From contig NZ_CAXQBR010000099.1 of NCBI RefSeq assembly GCF_964222135.1, positions 1 to 59,706 on the forward strand: a DNA stretch of 59,706 nt, given 5' to 3'. Shown here piece after piece: positions 43,236 through 52,476 of this stretch (position 1 is the first letter of the stretch; each line of letters opens with the position of its first letter). Below the pieces are notes generated by a model. That model saw nothing but the letters and a program-made list of their open reading frames with translations. It searched no databases and was not told the origin of the DNA. The stretch comes from Euzebya sp. (GTDB lineage: Bacteria > Actinomycetota > Nitriliruptoria > Euzebyales > Euzebyaceae). The translations under genes and the position numbers were made by a program.

Positions 43236-45908
43236 CTACGGCTTGACGAGGGTGCCGAAGTCGCCGTCGACGCGGACCTCCGACCCGAAGCGGAGGCGCA
43301 GGAGGGACCCGTGGGCGGTGCGGACCAGCGCGCCGTCGTCGGTGACGGACTCGATCGTCCCCTCCAAGCCGCCGGAGGCCTTGACGACCAGCCCCTCCGC
43401 CGCGCGGAACCGGGTCGCCGCCGGTGGGGTCTTGGCACGACTCGACCGGGCCGGACGCGGTCCCCTGGCGGGAGGCGTCGCCGTGCGCGGGGGTGTCGGG
43501 CGCCCGGCGGTGGGGCGGGGGGCGGCGGTCGTGCCGACGAGCGTCGGCTCGCCGAGGACCTCGGCGACGAACCGGCTGGTCCCGGTCCGGGGGGCGACGA
43601 CGGTCAGCTGCTGGCTGGCGCGGGTGATCGCCACGTGGAACACGCGTCGCTCCTCCTCGAGCGCGGGTGCGTTCGTGGCCAGCCGGTGGGGGCTGACCCC
43701 CTCGACCGTGCCGACGACCACCACGTGGGGCCACTCGAGGCCCTTGACGCTGTGGATCGTGGAGAGCGTCACGGCGGGACCGTCGACGGGGGGTTGGCGC
43801 ACGACGCCGGTCAGGAACGGCCCGAACGCCGCCGGGTCGGGGCAGTGGTCGGCGACCTGGATGAGGGCGTCGAGGTCGTCGAGGTGGCTGGCCGCGATCT
43901 GGTCGCCGGCGGAGTGGTCGAGGGACGCCGCCGCCTCGCCCAGCCCGATCACGTCGGCGATGTAGCGCAGCACCTCGGTGGTGGGCTGACGGCGGGCGCG
44001 GGCGCGCAGGGAGTCGAGGTCCCGGGCGAGGTCGGCGAACGCCCGTCGCGCACGGCCGTCGAGCGTCTGGTCAGCCAGCCGGCGGAGCGCGTCCGGCGTC
44101 CACGTCCGGGGCCGCAGGGTGTCGCGGATCCTGCCGGCGATCGGGCGGAGCGGGCGGTGGAGGACCTCGGCGAGGTCCTCCCCGGACATCCGCTCGTCGG
44201 TCGCGAGGCGCAGGTAGGCGAGCGCAGCGCGGACGCCGGTGCGCTCGAGCAACCAGTCGCCGATCGGACTGCGGCAGGCGATGCCGCGGTTTGCGAGGTC
44301 CGCCTGGGTCCCGAGCAGGGCCACGCGGATGCGGGCCAGGACCGCCACGTCGTCGGGTTCCGCGCCCTGGGCGAGCGCTGCCGCGACCGCGGCCCCCGCG
44401 GCCGTCGCCTGCTCGGTCGTGTGGACGCGCTCGACGGCGATGGGGGTGTCAGCCGCGCCGGGTCCGGGGCGGATCTGCTTGGGCAGGCGGACCGCGTTGT
44501 GGTCGAGGAGCCGGACGGCGGCTGCCACCACCTCCGCGGGGCAGCGGTAGTTGACCGTCAGCGGGTGGTCCTCCGCGCCGGGGAAGAGCTGGTCGAAGTC
44601 GACCAGGTAGCGGGGGGTCGCACCGGCGTGGCCGTAGATCACCTGGTCGTCGTCGCCGACGCCGAAGCACTGCAGCTGCGGGCTCGCGAGCGTGCGGATG
44701 AACAGCAGGTAGGCCGGCGTCAGGTCCTGGAACTCGTCCACGAGCACCTGGCCGACCCGGGTCTGCTCGGCGTCGCGGACCCCCGGGTCGGCGAGCAGCA
44801 GCTCGATCGCGCGGTACACCATCTCGGGGAAGTCCACCGCCCCGCGGCGGCGCAGGTGCTCGCGGTACGCGCCGAACACGCGGGGCAGGTCGGCGACGTC
44901 GTCGCGCTCCTCCTCGACCACCTCGGGGGCCACCAGGGCGGTGCGGATCCGCTCGAGGGCGTCGATGTAGGGCTGCAGCGGGTCGACGTTCGCCCGCCGC
45001 GGGGGGTCGACGAGGCGGGACAGGATGGTGCGGACGTCGCGCTCCTCCAGCACCACCACGTCGCCGACGTGCCGGCGGAGCACCGCCAGGGCGTGGGAGT
45101 GCACCGTCGCCGCGCCAGCCCGTCCCGTGCCGCTGCGCCGGCGGAGCTCAGCAGCGGCCTTGGTGTTGTAGGCGAGCGCCAGGACGGCGTCGGGGGGGAC
45201 GCCGCGGCCGACGACGAGCTCCCGGAGCCTGGCGGTCAGCACCCGCGTCTTCCCCGATCCCGCGGGCGCGGCGACCCGGACGGCACCGAGCGAGGCGTTC
45301 ACGGCGGCGGCCTGGTCGGGGGCGAGCCCCTCGACCTCGGTGGCGGGGCGGCGACGGCGCTGGGGCGCCGCCCGTCCGCGTTCGGTGTCGTCGCGGTGGA
45401 CGACGGCGAGCTCGGTGTCGACGGGCTCCCGCGGACCCCCGTCGACCCACGCGGGGGTGCCGTCGGCGAGGCGCACGTCGGCCGGGCCGCCGAGGCTCAG
45501 CCGCGGGTCGGCGCGGACCGCCTTGACCGCGTGCCACCAGGTCGGCCGGTCGCGCCAGTCGACGGTGTTGGCCCAGACCAGGTGGCGGAGCCGCTCGCGG
45601 GGGAACGCGAACGTGGCGGGGTGGGTGTGCACCGGCTCGGTCGACCGCTCCGGCGCCGTCAGCGCGGTGGGGTCGACGGCGAGCTCGACGACCACCGGCG
45701 TGCGGGCCACCCAGTGGCGGTGCAGGACGTCGATGGTCGCCTCTGGGGCCGCCAGGACCTGCGGGTCGACCGTCACCCGTGGCGCGGCAGCCAGTCGGTC
45801 GGGCGCCGGCTGCCCCGGGCGGACGACCGCACCCCGTCCGAGCGCCCGAGGACCCAGCCGGTCCGCAGACGACGCGTCGTCGGCGGCCCCCGTGGGCCGG
45901 GGGGTCAC
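43236..45908 (-). CDS. UvrD/PcrA-like SF1A helicase with N- and C-terminal extensions
   Basis: The 890-residue protein is a 3'-5' DNA helicase. Walker A APAGSGKT ends at residue 221, then DEFQDLTPAYLLFIR, GDDDQVIYG, VNYRCPAEV and STIHSVKGLEWPHVVVV. About 190 residues precede the Q-motif (VDPQVLAAPEATIDVLHRHW), an extension I do not recognise. A Pro/Thr-rich linker leads to a C-terminal ~50-residue SH3-like segment (VKASGGLEGTIESVTDDGAL). Start GTG 45908 overlaps the nurA stop (GTGA), so it is translated from the sbcD-sbcC-nurA-uvrD message. It could feed unwound DNA to NurA. Confidence 0.9.
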   Translation of the reverse strand: MTPRPTGAADDASSADRLGPRALGRGAVVRPGQPAPDRLAAAPRVTVDPQVLAAPEATIDVLHRHWVARTPVVVELAVDPTALTAPERSTEPVHTHPATFAFPRERLRHLVWANTVDWRDRPTWWHAVKAVRADPRLSLGGPADVRLADGTPAWVDGGPREPVDTELAVVHRDDTERGRAAPQRRRRPATEVEGLAPDQAAAVNASLGAVRVAAPAGSGKTRVLTARLRELVVGRGVPPDAVLALAYNTKAAAELRRRSGTGRAGAATVHSHALAVLRRHVGDVVVLEERDVRTILSRLVDPPRRANVDPLQPYIDALERIRTALVAPEVVEEERDDVADLPRVFGAYREHLRRRGAVDFPEMVYRAIELLLADPGVRDAEQTRVGQVLVDEFQDLTPAYLLFIRTLASPQLQCFGVGDDDQVIYGHAGATPRYLVDFDQLFPGAEDHPLTVNYRCPAEVVAAAVRLLDHNAVRLPKQIRPGPGAADTPIAVERVHTTEQATAAGAAVAAALAQGAEPDDVAVLARIRVALLGTQADLANRGIACRSPIGDWLLERTGVRAALAYLRLATDERMSGEDLAEVLHRPLRPIAGRIRDTLRPRTWTPDALRRLADQTLDGRARRAFADLARDLDSLRARARRQPTTEVLRYIADVIGLGEAAASLDHSAGDQIAASHLDDLDALIQVADHCPDPAAFGPFLTGVVRQPPVDGPAVTLSTIHSVKGLEWPHVVVVGTVEGVSPHRLATNAPALEEERRVFHVAITRASQQLTVVAPRTGTSRFVAEVLGEPTLVGTTAAPRPTAGRPTPPRTATPPARGPRPARSSRAKTPPAATRFRAAEGLVVKASGGLEGTIESVTDDGALVRTAHGSLLRLRFGSEVRVDGDFGTLVKP

Positions 45909-46954
45909 CCCGCGGCGACGCGCTGGCTGATGCCCGGTCGGGTGCTCCCGGGTTGGCTGATCGCGGCCTCGGACGCGAGGAGCGGCCGGATGATGGACGG
46001 GGCGCCCAGCAGGCGCCGGAGCTCGGCCTCGAGGCTGCGGATCGGCATCAGGTTCTGCGGCGCGCGCGGGTCGACGTGCGGTTCGGACGCATACGCCGGA
46101 AGGGTAGCCGCGACCCGGTCCGCGAAGGCGGTCGCCGCACCGATCGTCGTGCGGGGGCCGAGGGACAGCTCGATCCGGGCCACGCACGAGCCGGGGTCGG
46201 CGACGGCGGGCGGCAGCGGGTCGGAGAGGGCCAGGTAGAACGACACTTTCCGCCGCTGGGCGTCGGTGCCGAACAACGGCGTCCGCTCGCCGCGCCGCAG
46301 GGTGCGCTGCAGCGGACGGAGCGGCTCGGGCAGGTAGATCCGGTGTGCCCGCTTGGCCAGCCCGACGGCGGTGAGCGGCCGCGCCGAGGCGTGCAGCAGC
46401 CCGTCGTGGACCACCAGGGAGTCGGACTCGTCCTCGGCGATCTGGCCGACCGCGGCCTCCAGCCGGCGCCGGGCGAGGCCCAGCCGCTCCCGCAGCACCG
46501 CGGGGTCGCCGTCGCCGATCGACGGCAGGGGGGCATGCCCCTCGACGACGGTGTCGGGGGTCCGCGGCCGCCAGGTGAGGTTGCCGGCGATGATCGGCCC
46601 GAGGCTGCGGGCGTCGGAGAAGACCCCGCGCTCGATCACGATGCGCTCGAGCTCCGCCCCCCCGGGACGGGACGTGATGACCCCCGCGCCCCAGCTGGCC
46701 ACGAGGCCGGGGAGGGGGTGGGGGCGGTCGGGATCGTCGATCCAGATGACCGCGTCCGAGCACTGCACCCCGTCGACGAAGCGCACCACCTCGAAGGGTG
46801 GGGTGTCGGGGTGGGGGCGGATGGCGGCCCAGTCGTGGGCGGGCGCCTCGATGGTCACGTCGACGGCGTCGACGTCCGGCTCGTCGGGGTCCGGTTCGCG
46901 CAGGTCGTACGGGAAGGCGTAGTCCGAGCGCCAGCTGTCCAATCGGAACCTCAC
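45905..46954 (-). CDS. nurA: NurA-domain 5'-3' nuclease
   Basis: NurA is a manganese-dependent nuclease that in archaea works with HerA and Mre11-Rad50 to resect DNA breaks. This 349-residue protein keeps the family landmarks: RFVDGVQCSDAV with the catalytic Asp at 61, VVHDGLLHA with the second acidic site, GLAKRAHRIYLPEP, and the C-terminal DPRAPQNLMPIRSLEAELRR. The start GTG 46954 is set by GAGGGGG six bases upstream. It lies 10 bp after sbcC and overlaps the UvrD-like gene. No HerA is present; the UvrD-like helicase may take that place (inference). Confidence 0.8.
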   Translation of the reverse strand: MRFRLDSWRSDYAFPYDLREPDPDEPDVDAVDVTIEAPAHDWAAIRPHPDTPPFEVVRFVDGVQCSDAVIWIDDPDRPHPLPGLVASWGAGVITSRPGGAELERIVIERGVFSDARSLGPIIAGNLTWRPRTPDTVVEGHAPLPSIGDGDPAVLRERLGLARRRLEAAVGQIAEDESDSLVVHDGLLHASARPLTAVGLAKRAHRIYLPEPLRPLQRTLRRGERTPLFGTDAQRRKVSFYLALSDPLPPAVADPGSCVARIELSLGPRTTIGAATAFADRVAATLPAYASEPHVDPRAPQNLMPIRSLEAELRRLLGAPSIIRPLLASEAAISQPGSTRPGISQRVAAG

Positions 46955-46964
46955 CGCAGCCCCC

Positions 46965-49376
46965 TCATGCCTCGACCCGCTCGACGCGGCTGCCCGCCGC
47001 GGTCCGGCTGACCACGTAGCGGATGGGCATCCGGTCGGCCATGTCGGCGACGTGGGTGATGACCCCGACCGTCCGCTCGCCGGCGCCGAGCGTCTCGATC
47101 GCACCGGTCGCGATGTCGAGGGTCTCTGCGTCCAGCGCCCCGAAGCCCTCGTCGATGAACAGCGACTCGAGGGCCACCGGGCCGGTCGCCGCGGTCGCGA
47201 TCTGCTCGGCCAGGCTGAGGGCCAGGGCCAGGGAGGCGAGGAACGTCTCGCCCCCGGAGAGGGTGCGGACGCTGCGCGTGGCGCCGGCGCTGGCCAGGTC
47301 GACCACCTGGATCGACCCGCGTCCGTCGAGGGACAGCTCGTAGCGACCGGACGACAGCGTCTGCAGCTGCGCGGAGGCGCCGAGGACCAGCGTCCGGGTC
47401 GCCTCGTCGAGCAGCCACTTCTGGAACTGGTCGGCGCGGAGCAGCTTCGCGAGCTCGCCCCCGACCGCGGCCTGCTCGCGTGCGTCCTCCTCCTCGGTGC
47501 GGAGGCCGGCGACCATCTCGGCGACCTGCCGCAGCCGGGTCACCTCGGCGTTCGCGTCGGCCCGGGCCTGGACGGCGCGGTCGCGCGGGTCGCCGCCGCC
47601 GGTGGGGACGTCGGCGGCGGCGCAGGCCTGCTCCATCCGGCTGCGCAGCTCGGTGCCCTCCGCCTGGACGGCGGTGACGGCCGCCGCCGCCTCCTCGGCA
47701 CCGCGACGGGCTGCCGGGAGCGCCTCGGCCGCCCAGCCGTGGAGCCGCTCCCAGTCCGCGACCACCTCGCCGGACAGCGCCGGCGGGTCGAGCTCGGCCA
47801 CGGCCAGGCGCATCCGGTCGAGCCGCTGGGACTGCCCGCCGGCCTGCTCGGTCAGCCGCTGTCTGGCCCTGGTGGCCTGCTGGAGGTCGTCGCGCGCCTG
47901 CCGGGCCTCGCGTCGCAGGCCGGCCAGCCGCTGGGTGTGCTGGCGGGCGGCGTGGAGCTCCGCCTCGGCCTCGGGCTTCCCGGGCTGGCCGGCGAGGGCC
48001 TCGAGGTGGGCGCTGTGGCGCTCGACGGCCCGGTCGCGGGTGGCGGTGGCGTCGGCCAGGTCGGTGCGGGCCCGCTCGAGGCGCGTCCGGGTCGCGGCCA
48101 CGGCCTGGACGGCCTCGGTCACCGCCCGACCAGCCTGCTCGACGGCGGTGCGCCCCGCCTCGGCGTCGGTGGCGAAGGCCGGCGCGTCATCGGTCAGCGC
48201 GGTCGCGCACACGGGGCAGTCGTCGCCGGGGGCCAGCCCGTCGACGGCCTGCACGGCGGCGTGCTCGCGGTGCACACGTCCCTGCGCGGCGGTCGCCTCC
48301 GCCACACGCCCCTCCGCCTCGGCGAGCGCGGCGGCCAGCGACTCGATCTGGGTCCGCAGGGCGGGCAGCGCCGCCTCTGCCTGCTCCCGCGCCGCGGTCA
48401 GCTCGGCGGTGCGGTCGTGCGCGGCGATGGTCCGGCTCAGCTGGTCGAGGCGCTCGGGATCGGGGGCGCCGTCCTCGGCCTCAGCCAGCTGGGCGTCGGC
48501 GTCGGCGACCGCGCCCTGGGCCTTCTCGAGCACGCGGTCGGCCTCGGCCAGTTGGTCGGCGAGCGCGACGACCTCGGCCGGAGGGGCCTCGATCGCGGAC
48601 AGCCGGGCGACGCGGTCGGCGGCCGCCGACGCGGCGGCGGAGGCCTCGCGGGAGCGATCGCGGATCTCGGCGAGCTGCTCGGTGTCCACCGTGAGGCGCT
48701 CGAGCAGCGTGTCGAGCGCGGCCGTCCGCTCGGCGAGGGCGGTGATCCGCTCGGCGCTGACGTCGCCGAGCTGAGCGATCTGGTGCGCGGTCTGCTGGGC
48801 CCGCTCGGACGCCGCGCGGGCGTGGGCGCCGGCCCGCTGCTTCACCCGGTCGTAGATGCCAGTGCCGAGCAGGCGGGCGAGCAGGCTCTGCCGGTCGCCC
48901 GGCTTGGCCTTCAGCACCTTCGCGAACTCGCCCTGGGGGAGGACGACGGCGCGGGTGAACTCGTCGAAGGAGAGGCCGAGCAGCGCCTCGACCTCGAGCG
49001 TCACGTCGTCGGCGGTGCCGGCCAGCGTGGTCAGGACGCGGCCGTCGTCGTCGAGGCGCTCGAGGGCGGCCTCGAGCGTCGACGCCCCGGTCTTGGTGCG
49101 GCGGATCGTGCGCACCGCGCGGTAGGGCTGGCGGCGGACGGTGAAGGTCAGGCCGACGGTGCACTCCGACGCCGTCGTGGAGATGGCCGGCGCGATCTCG
49201 TTGGCGTGCAGGCGGGGGATCCGACCGTAGAGCGCCAGGGTCAGCGCGTCGACGATGGAGGACTTCCCGGCCCCGGTGGGACCGACGAGCGCGAACAGCG
49301 ATGCGTCGGTGAAGTCGACCACCACCCGGTCGGTGAACGACGTCAGGCCGCTGACGGTCAGCTCACGCGGACGCAT
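46965..49376 (-). CDS. sbcC: SbcC/Rad50-like ATPase, exonuclease subunit C
   Basis: The 803-residue SMC-like ATPase pairs with SbcD to cut hairpins and DNA ends. Walker A GPTGAGKS is at 32-39; VVLPQGEFAKVLKAKPGDRQ is the SbcC-typical segment; long Ala/Glu/Arg coiled coils flank the zinc hook CPVC (387-390); and the C-terminal lobe has RTLSGGETFLASLALALSLA with LFIDEGFGALD. It is shorter than E. coli SbcC (1048) because the coiled coil is shorter, as in other actinobacteria. ATG 49376 lies within the end of sbcD (14-nt overlap). Confidence 0.95.
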   Translation of the reverse strand: MRPRELTVSGLTSFTDRVVVDFTDASLFALVGPTGAGKSSIVDALTLALYGRIPRLHANEIAPAISTTASECTVGLTFTVRRQPYRAVRTIRRTKTGASTLEAALERLDDDGRVLTTLAGTADDVTLEVEALLGLSFDEFTRAVVLPQGEFAKVLKAKPGDRQSLLARLLGTGIYDRVKQRAGAHARAASERAQQTAHQIAQLGDVSAERITALAERTAALDTLLERLTVDTEQLAEIRDRSREASAAASAAADRVARLSAIEAPPAEVVALADQLAEADRVLEKAQGAVADADAQLAEAEDGAPDPERLDQLSRTIAAHDRTAELTAAREQAEAALPALRTQIESLAAALAEAEGRVAEATAAQGRVHREHAAVQAVDGLAPGDDCPVCATALTDDAPAFATDAEAGRTAVEQAGRAVTEAVQAVAATRTRLERARTDLADATATRDRAVERHSAHLEALAGQPGKPEAEAELHAARQHTQRLAGLRREARQARDDLQQATRARQRLTEQAGGQSQRLDRMRLAVAELDPPALSGEVVADWERLHGWAAEALPAARRGAEEAAAAVTAVQAEGTELRSRMEQACAAADVPTGGGDPRDRAVQARADANAEVTRLRQVAEMVAGLRTEEEDAREQAAVGGELAKLLRADQFQKWLLDEATRTLVLGASAQLQTLSSGRYELSLDGRGSIQVVDLASAGATRSVRTLSGGETFLASLALALSLAEQIATAATGPVALESLFIDEGFGALDAETLDIATGAIETLGAGERTVGVITHVADMADRMPIRYVVSRTAAGSRVERVEA

Positions 49377-50550
49377 CGACGACCTCCTCGACCCCGCCCT
49401 CGGCGGCGAGCTCCTCCTCGAGCAGGTCGGCGAAGAGGGTGCCGATCCGCTGGTCGGTGATCTGCCGCTCGGCGAGGAACGTGGCGAACAGCTCCTGCGG
49501 GGGCCGGCCGACCCGGTCGCCGACCGGCTGGCCGGTGGCGGTGTCGCGGTCGTCCAGGCGGACGTCGACGACCCCCTCCCCCAGGTGGTCGCGGACGGTG
49601 TCGGCGACCCCGGCGGGGACCGTGCCGGTCAGGAGGATGCGCAGCCACGGGTCGTCAGCGGGGGTCTCGAGCGCCATGACCTGGTCGAGGGACCCGCGGA
49701 GGGTGCGGAGCGGGCGGCCGGCGTCGAGTCCGACGGTGTCGACGACGGCGGGGCGGCCGGGCCGGAGCTCGACGATCGTGGCGCTGCAGGGCTTGTCGCT
49801 CTCGCCGAAGTCCATCATCAGCGGCGCGCCGGAGTAGTGGACCGGCGGGGCGCTGCCGACCTGCTGGGCGACGTGGAGGTGCCCGAGCGCGACGTAGTCG
49901 AGCTGCTGGGGGAACGCCCGCCCGTCGACGCAGTAGCGCTCGATCGTGTGGGCCTCCCGCTCCCCTCCTCCGCGGGTGCCCCCGAAGCACGTCACGTGGC
50001 CGACGAGGACGTTGAGCTCGTCCGGCGGCATGGCCTTGGTCAGGGCGGCGGCGAAGCGGGCGTAGAGGCCCGCGTAGGCAGCGCCGTACTCGGCGTCGCC
50101 GGAGTCGGGGTCGAGCAGGTCGACCGCCCGTACCGCCGAGCGGTGGTGGACGAACGGCAGCAGGCCGATGTTCGCGGGCGTGCCGTCCGCGGCCTCGATC
50201 CGCACCACCCCACCGTCCTCGGGACGGCGGACCTGCCCGACGGCGTGGATCGCGTTGGCGCTCAGCAGACCGCGGACCGCCTCGAGCCGCCGGCCGTTGT
50301 CGTGGTTGCCGGCCACGGTGACGACGGGGGCGACCTCGGCGAGGTCCGTGAGCGCCTGCCAGACGATCTGCTCGGCCTCCGGCGAGGGGGCCTGAACGTC
50401 GAACTGGTCGCCGGCGACGACGACGAGGTCCACGTCGGCGTCCCGCGCGACGGCGACGAGCTGCGCCAGGACCGCGCGGTGCTCGTCGGCACGGGACCGC
50501 CCGCGGATGGTGCGGCCGACGTGCCAGTCGGCGGTGTGCAGGACCTTCAT
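49363..50550 (-). CDS. sbcD: SbcD/Mre11-like nuclease, exonuclease subunit D
   Basis: This 395-residue metallophosphoesterase is the nuclease of SbcCD. It starts MKVLHTADWHVGRTIRGRSR with the first metal motif (D, H), then VVVAGDQFDVQ, VAGNHDNGRRLEAV, and the downstream VGHVTCFGG and ALGHLHVAQQV His motifs. The C-terminal capping region that binds SbcC follows. ATG 50550 is chosen since six upstream codons are not conserved; no Shine-Dalgarno is clear, so translation may be leaderless. It is first in the sbcD-sbcC-nurA-uvrD operon and divergent from a cupin gene. Confidence 0.95.
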   Translation of the reverse strand: MKVLHTADWHVGRTIRGRSRADEHRAVLAQLVAVARDADVDLVVVAGDQFDVQAPSPEAEQIVWQALTDLAEVAPVVTVAGNHDNGRRLEAVRGLLSANAIHAVGQVRRPEDGGVVRIEAADGTPANIGLLPFVHHRSAVRAVDLLDPDSGDAEYGAAYAGLYARFAAALTKAMPPDELNVLVGHVTCFGGTRGGGEREAHTIERYCVDGRAFPQQLDYVALGHLHVAQQVGSAPPVHYSGAPLMMDFGESDKPCSATIVELRPGRPAVVDTVGLDAGRPLRTLRGSLDQVMALETPADDPWLRILLTGTVPAGVADTVRDHLGEGVVDVRLDDRDTATGQPVGDRVGRPPQELFATFLAERQITDQRIGTLFADLLEEELAAEGGVEEVVDASA

Positions 50551-50596
50551 GGGACACACGGTAGACACCGGGTGTGACAGACCGGAGGATCTGCCG

Positions 50597-51076
50597 ATGA
50601 GCTACCCCGATCCCGTGTACACCGGCGACGGCGGCGAGGTCTCCGCCACCATCCGCCGGGCCGACGCCGAACCCGACCTCACCTACCCGACCGGCGTGCG
50701 CGTCCACTACCTGCGGACCGGCGCCTCCACGAACGGGTTGTTCGGCCTGTACCGCTGGGAGATGGGCCCGGAGTCCGGCGGGCCGGGACCCCACTTCCAC
50801 CGGACGATCACCGAGTCGTTCTACGTCCTCGAGGGATCGGTGGAGATCTTCGACGGGGCTGACTGGGTGCCCGCTGGGCCGGGTGACTTCGCCCACGTAC
50901 CCGAAGGTGGGATCCACGGCTTCCGGAACAGCTCGGGCGCGGCGGCGAGCATGTTGCTGCACTTCGCCCCGGGGGCCGGTCGCGAGGCCTACTTCGAGGG
51001 CATCGCGCGCCTGGCGGACATGGGCCACGACGAGATCCAGGCCTTCTTCGCCGCGCACGACAACCACTGGCTCTGA
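50597..51076 (+). CDS. Cupin-domain protein
   Basis: The 159-residue protein contains a single cupin barrel: GPHFHRTITESFYVLEG (metal His pair and Glu, motif 1), PAGPGDFAHVPEGGIHGFRN (motif 2), and LLHFAPGAGREAYFEG after it. Single cupins serve as isomerases, dioxygenases or sensors; the substrate is unknown. GGAGG lies 8 nt before ATG 50597. The DUF1206 gene starts four bases after its stop, so the two are probably co-transcribed. Confidence 0.88.
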   Translation: MSYPDPVYTGDGGEVSATIRRADAEPDLTYPTGVRVHYLRTGASTNGLFGLYRWEMGPESGGPGPHFHRTITESFYVLEGSVEIFDGADWVPAGPGDFAHVPEGGIHGFRNSSGAAASMLLHFAPGAGREAYFEGIARLADMGHDEIQAFFAAHDNHWL

Positions 51077-51079
51077 GGG

Positions 51080-51901
51080 GTGGCTGACGTCGACGACCGG
51101 CTGCCCGACGGGGTGCGGCCGCGGTGGCTCGAGGGGCTCGGCAGGTTCGGGAACGCGAGCCGCGGGATCCTGTTCCTGGTCATGGCCGGCCTGGTGCTCG
51201 GCGTCGCCCGAGGGGGCGGCGGGCAGGACGCCGGTGCCACGGGTGCCCTCCAGGAGGTCGCGGAGGCGCCCCTCGGCACGGTCGCGCTGCTCGTCGTCGC
51301 GCTCGGCTTCGCGGCCTACGCGGTCATCCGTGCGGTGCACGTGGTCGTTGTGGACGACGAGGCCGAGGGGCTGGCCCTGGTCGGCCGACGACTCGTCTTC
51401 GCGACGCACGCGGTCGCGTACGGGCTGCTGGCGGTGTACGCCGTCATGATCGCCCTGGGCATCGGCGGTGCGTCGTCGGGAGGGTCCGGGCAGACGACCT
51501 CGCGGGTGCTGTCATGGCCGGCGGGGACCTGGCTCGTCGGGGCGGTCGGCGTCGGCGTGCTGGCGACCGGGGTCGCGCTGGCCGTCGCCGGCGGACGTCG
51601 GGAGTTCGCCGGGGTGCTGCGCGACGACCTCACCGATCGGGTCAGACGCCCCCTGGTGGTCCTGGGCGCGGTCGGGCACGTCCTGCGGGGCGTGGCGTTC
51701 GCCCTTGTCGGGTGGTTCCTCCTGGTGACCGCGGTGACCCACGACCCGGACCAGGGCGGTGGGTTGGACCAGGCCCTGCGCGAGGTCGCCGAGGAACCCT
51801 TCGGCACCGCCGTGCTGATCGGGATCGCGGTGGGGTTCGCCGCCTACGGGCTGTTCTTCGTGGCCGTGCTCTGGGCGGGGCGGACCAGGGAGCCGGAGTA
51901 G
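51080..51901 (+). CDS. DUF1206 membrane protein
   Basis: The 273-residue protein carries repeated two-helix units typical of DUF1206: GRFGNASRGILFLVMAGLVL, FATHAVAYGLLAVYAVMIAL and LGAVGHVLRGVAFALVGWFL, each followed by a QDAG..GALQEVAE or GGGLDQALREVAEEPFGTAV linker and a hydrophobic helix. Six helices are visible. Function is unknown; the three internal repeats suggest a symmetric bundle. It starts at GTG 51080. Confidence 0.9.
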   Translation: MADVDDRLPDGVRPRWLEGLGRFGNASRGILFLVMAGLVLGVARGGGGQDAGATGALQEVAEAPLGTVALLVVALGFAAYAVIRAVHVVVVDDEAEGLALVGRRLVFATHAVAYGLLAVYAVMIALGIGGASSGGSGQTTSRVLSWPAGTWLVGAVGVGVLATGVALAVAGGRREFAGVLRDDLTDRVRRPLVVLGAVGHVLRGVAFALVGWFLLVTAVTHDPDQGGGLDQALREVAEEPFGTAVLIGIAVGFAAYGLFFVAVLWAGRTREPE

Positions 51902-51930
51902 GCTCCCGGCAGAGAGCACCAGGGGGAGCC

Positions 51931-52476
51931 ATGGCAACGGTCGTCGTCGACGCACGGGACTTCGCGGACGGGGCGCTGCCGGCGGTGTGCGTCGTCACCG
52001 GCAGGCCGGCGGACACGTCGATGGAGCTCAGGGCCCGGCGGCCGAGCCCGCTGGGGGTGCTGCTGCTCGGCGGGCTGTTCGCGTTCCTGCTGGCCGGCGG
52101 CGCGCAGTCCCACGTGGACGGGGAGGTGCCGGTGCTCGACGCGGTCTACGAGGACCTGATCCGGCGCCTGCGCCGCGGGCGCACCGCGCTCGTCGGTGCG
52201 GGCTCGTGCGCGGTCGTCGCGGTGGTCGCCGTCCGCGTCGGGACGGGTGGCGGGGCGAGCAGCCTCGCGCAGGTCCTCGGGCTGGCCGGCGCGGTGCTGG
52301 CCGGCGGCGCCGCGGTCTGGCTCGTGTCGGTCGGCCTGCCGCGCTGGTGGCGCGGGCGGCGCCTGCTGGTCACCGCGGTGCTCCGGCGGGACGCGACCTG
52401 GATCGACCTCCGCGGGGTCCACCCCGCGTTCGCGCGCGCCGTCGACGCCGCTGACGCCGTCGATCAGCGCAGGTAG
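51931..52476 (+). CDS. Small protein with two to three membrane helices
   Basis: The 181-residue protein starts with a CVVTGRPAD segment resembling the zinc/ligand head of several actinobacterial membrane proteins. Hydrophobic stretches follow (LGVLLLGGLFAFLLAGG, ALVGAGSCAVVAVVAV and LAGAVLAGGAAVWLVSVGL), then a basic cytosolic tail. I do not recognise the family. AGGGGGA precedes ATG 51931, and TAGGCT at 51899-51904 could be a -10 element. The end overlaps the opposite-strand gene by 13 nt. Confidence 0.65.
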   Translation: MATVVVDARDFADGALPAVCVVTGRPADTSMELRARRPSPLGVLLLGGLFAFLLAGGAQSHVDGEVPVLDAVYEDLIRRLRRGRTALVGAGSCAVVAVVAVRVGTGGGASSLAQVLGLAGAVLAGGAAVWLVSVGLPRWWRGRRLLVTAVLRRDATWIDLRGVHPAFARAVDAADAVDQRR

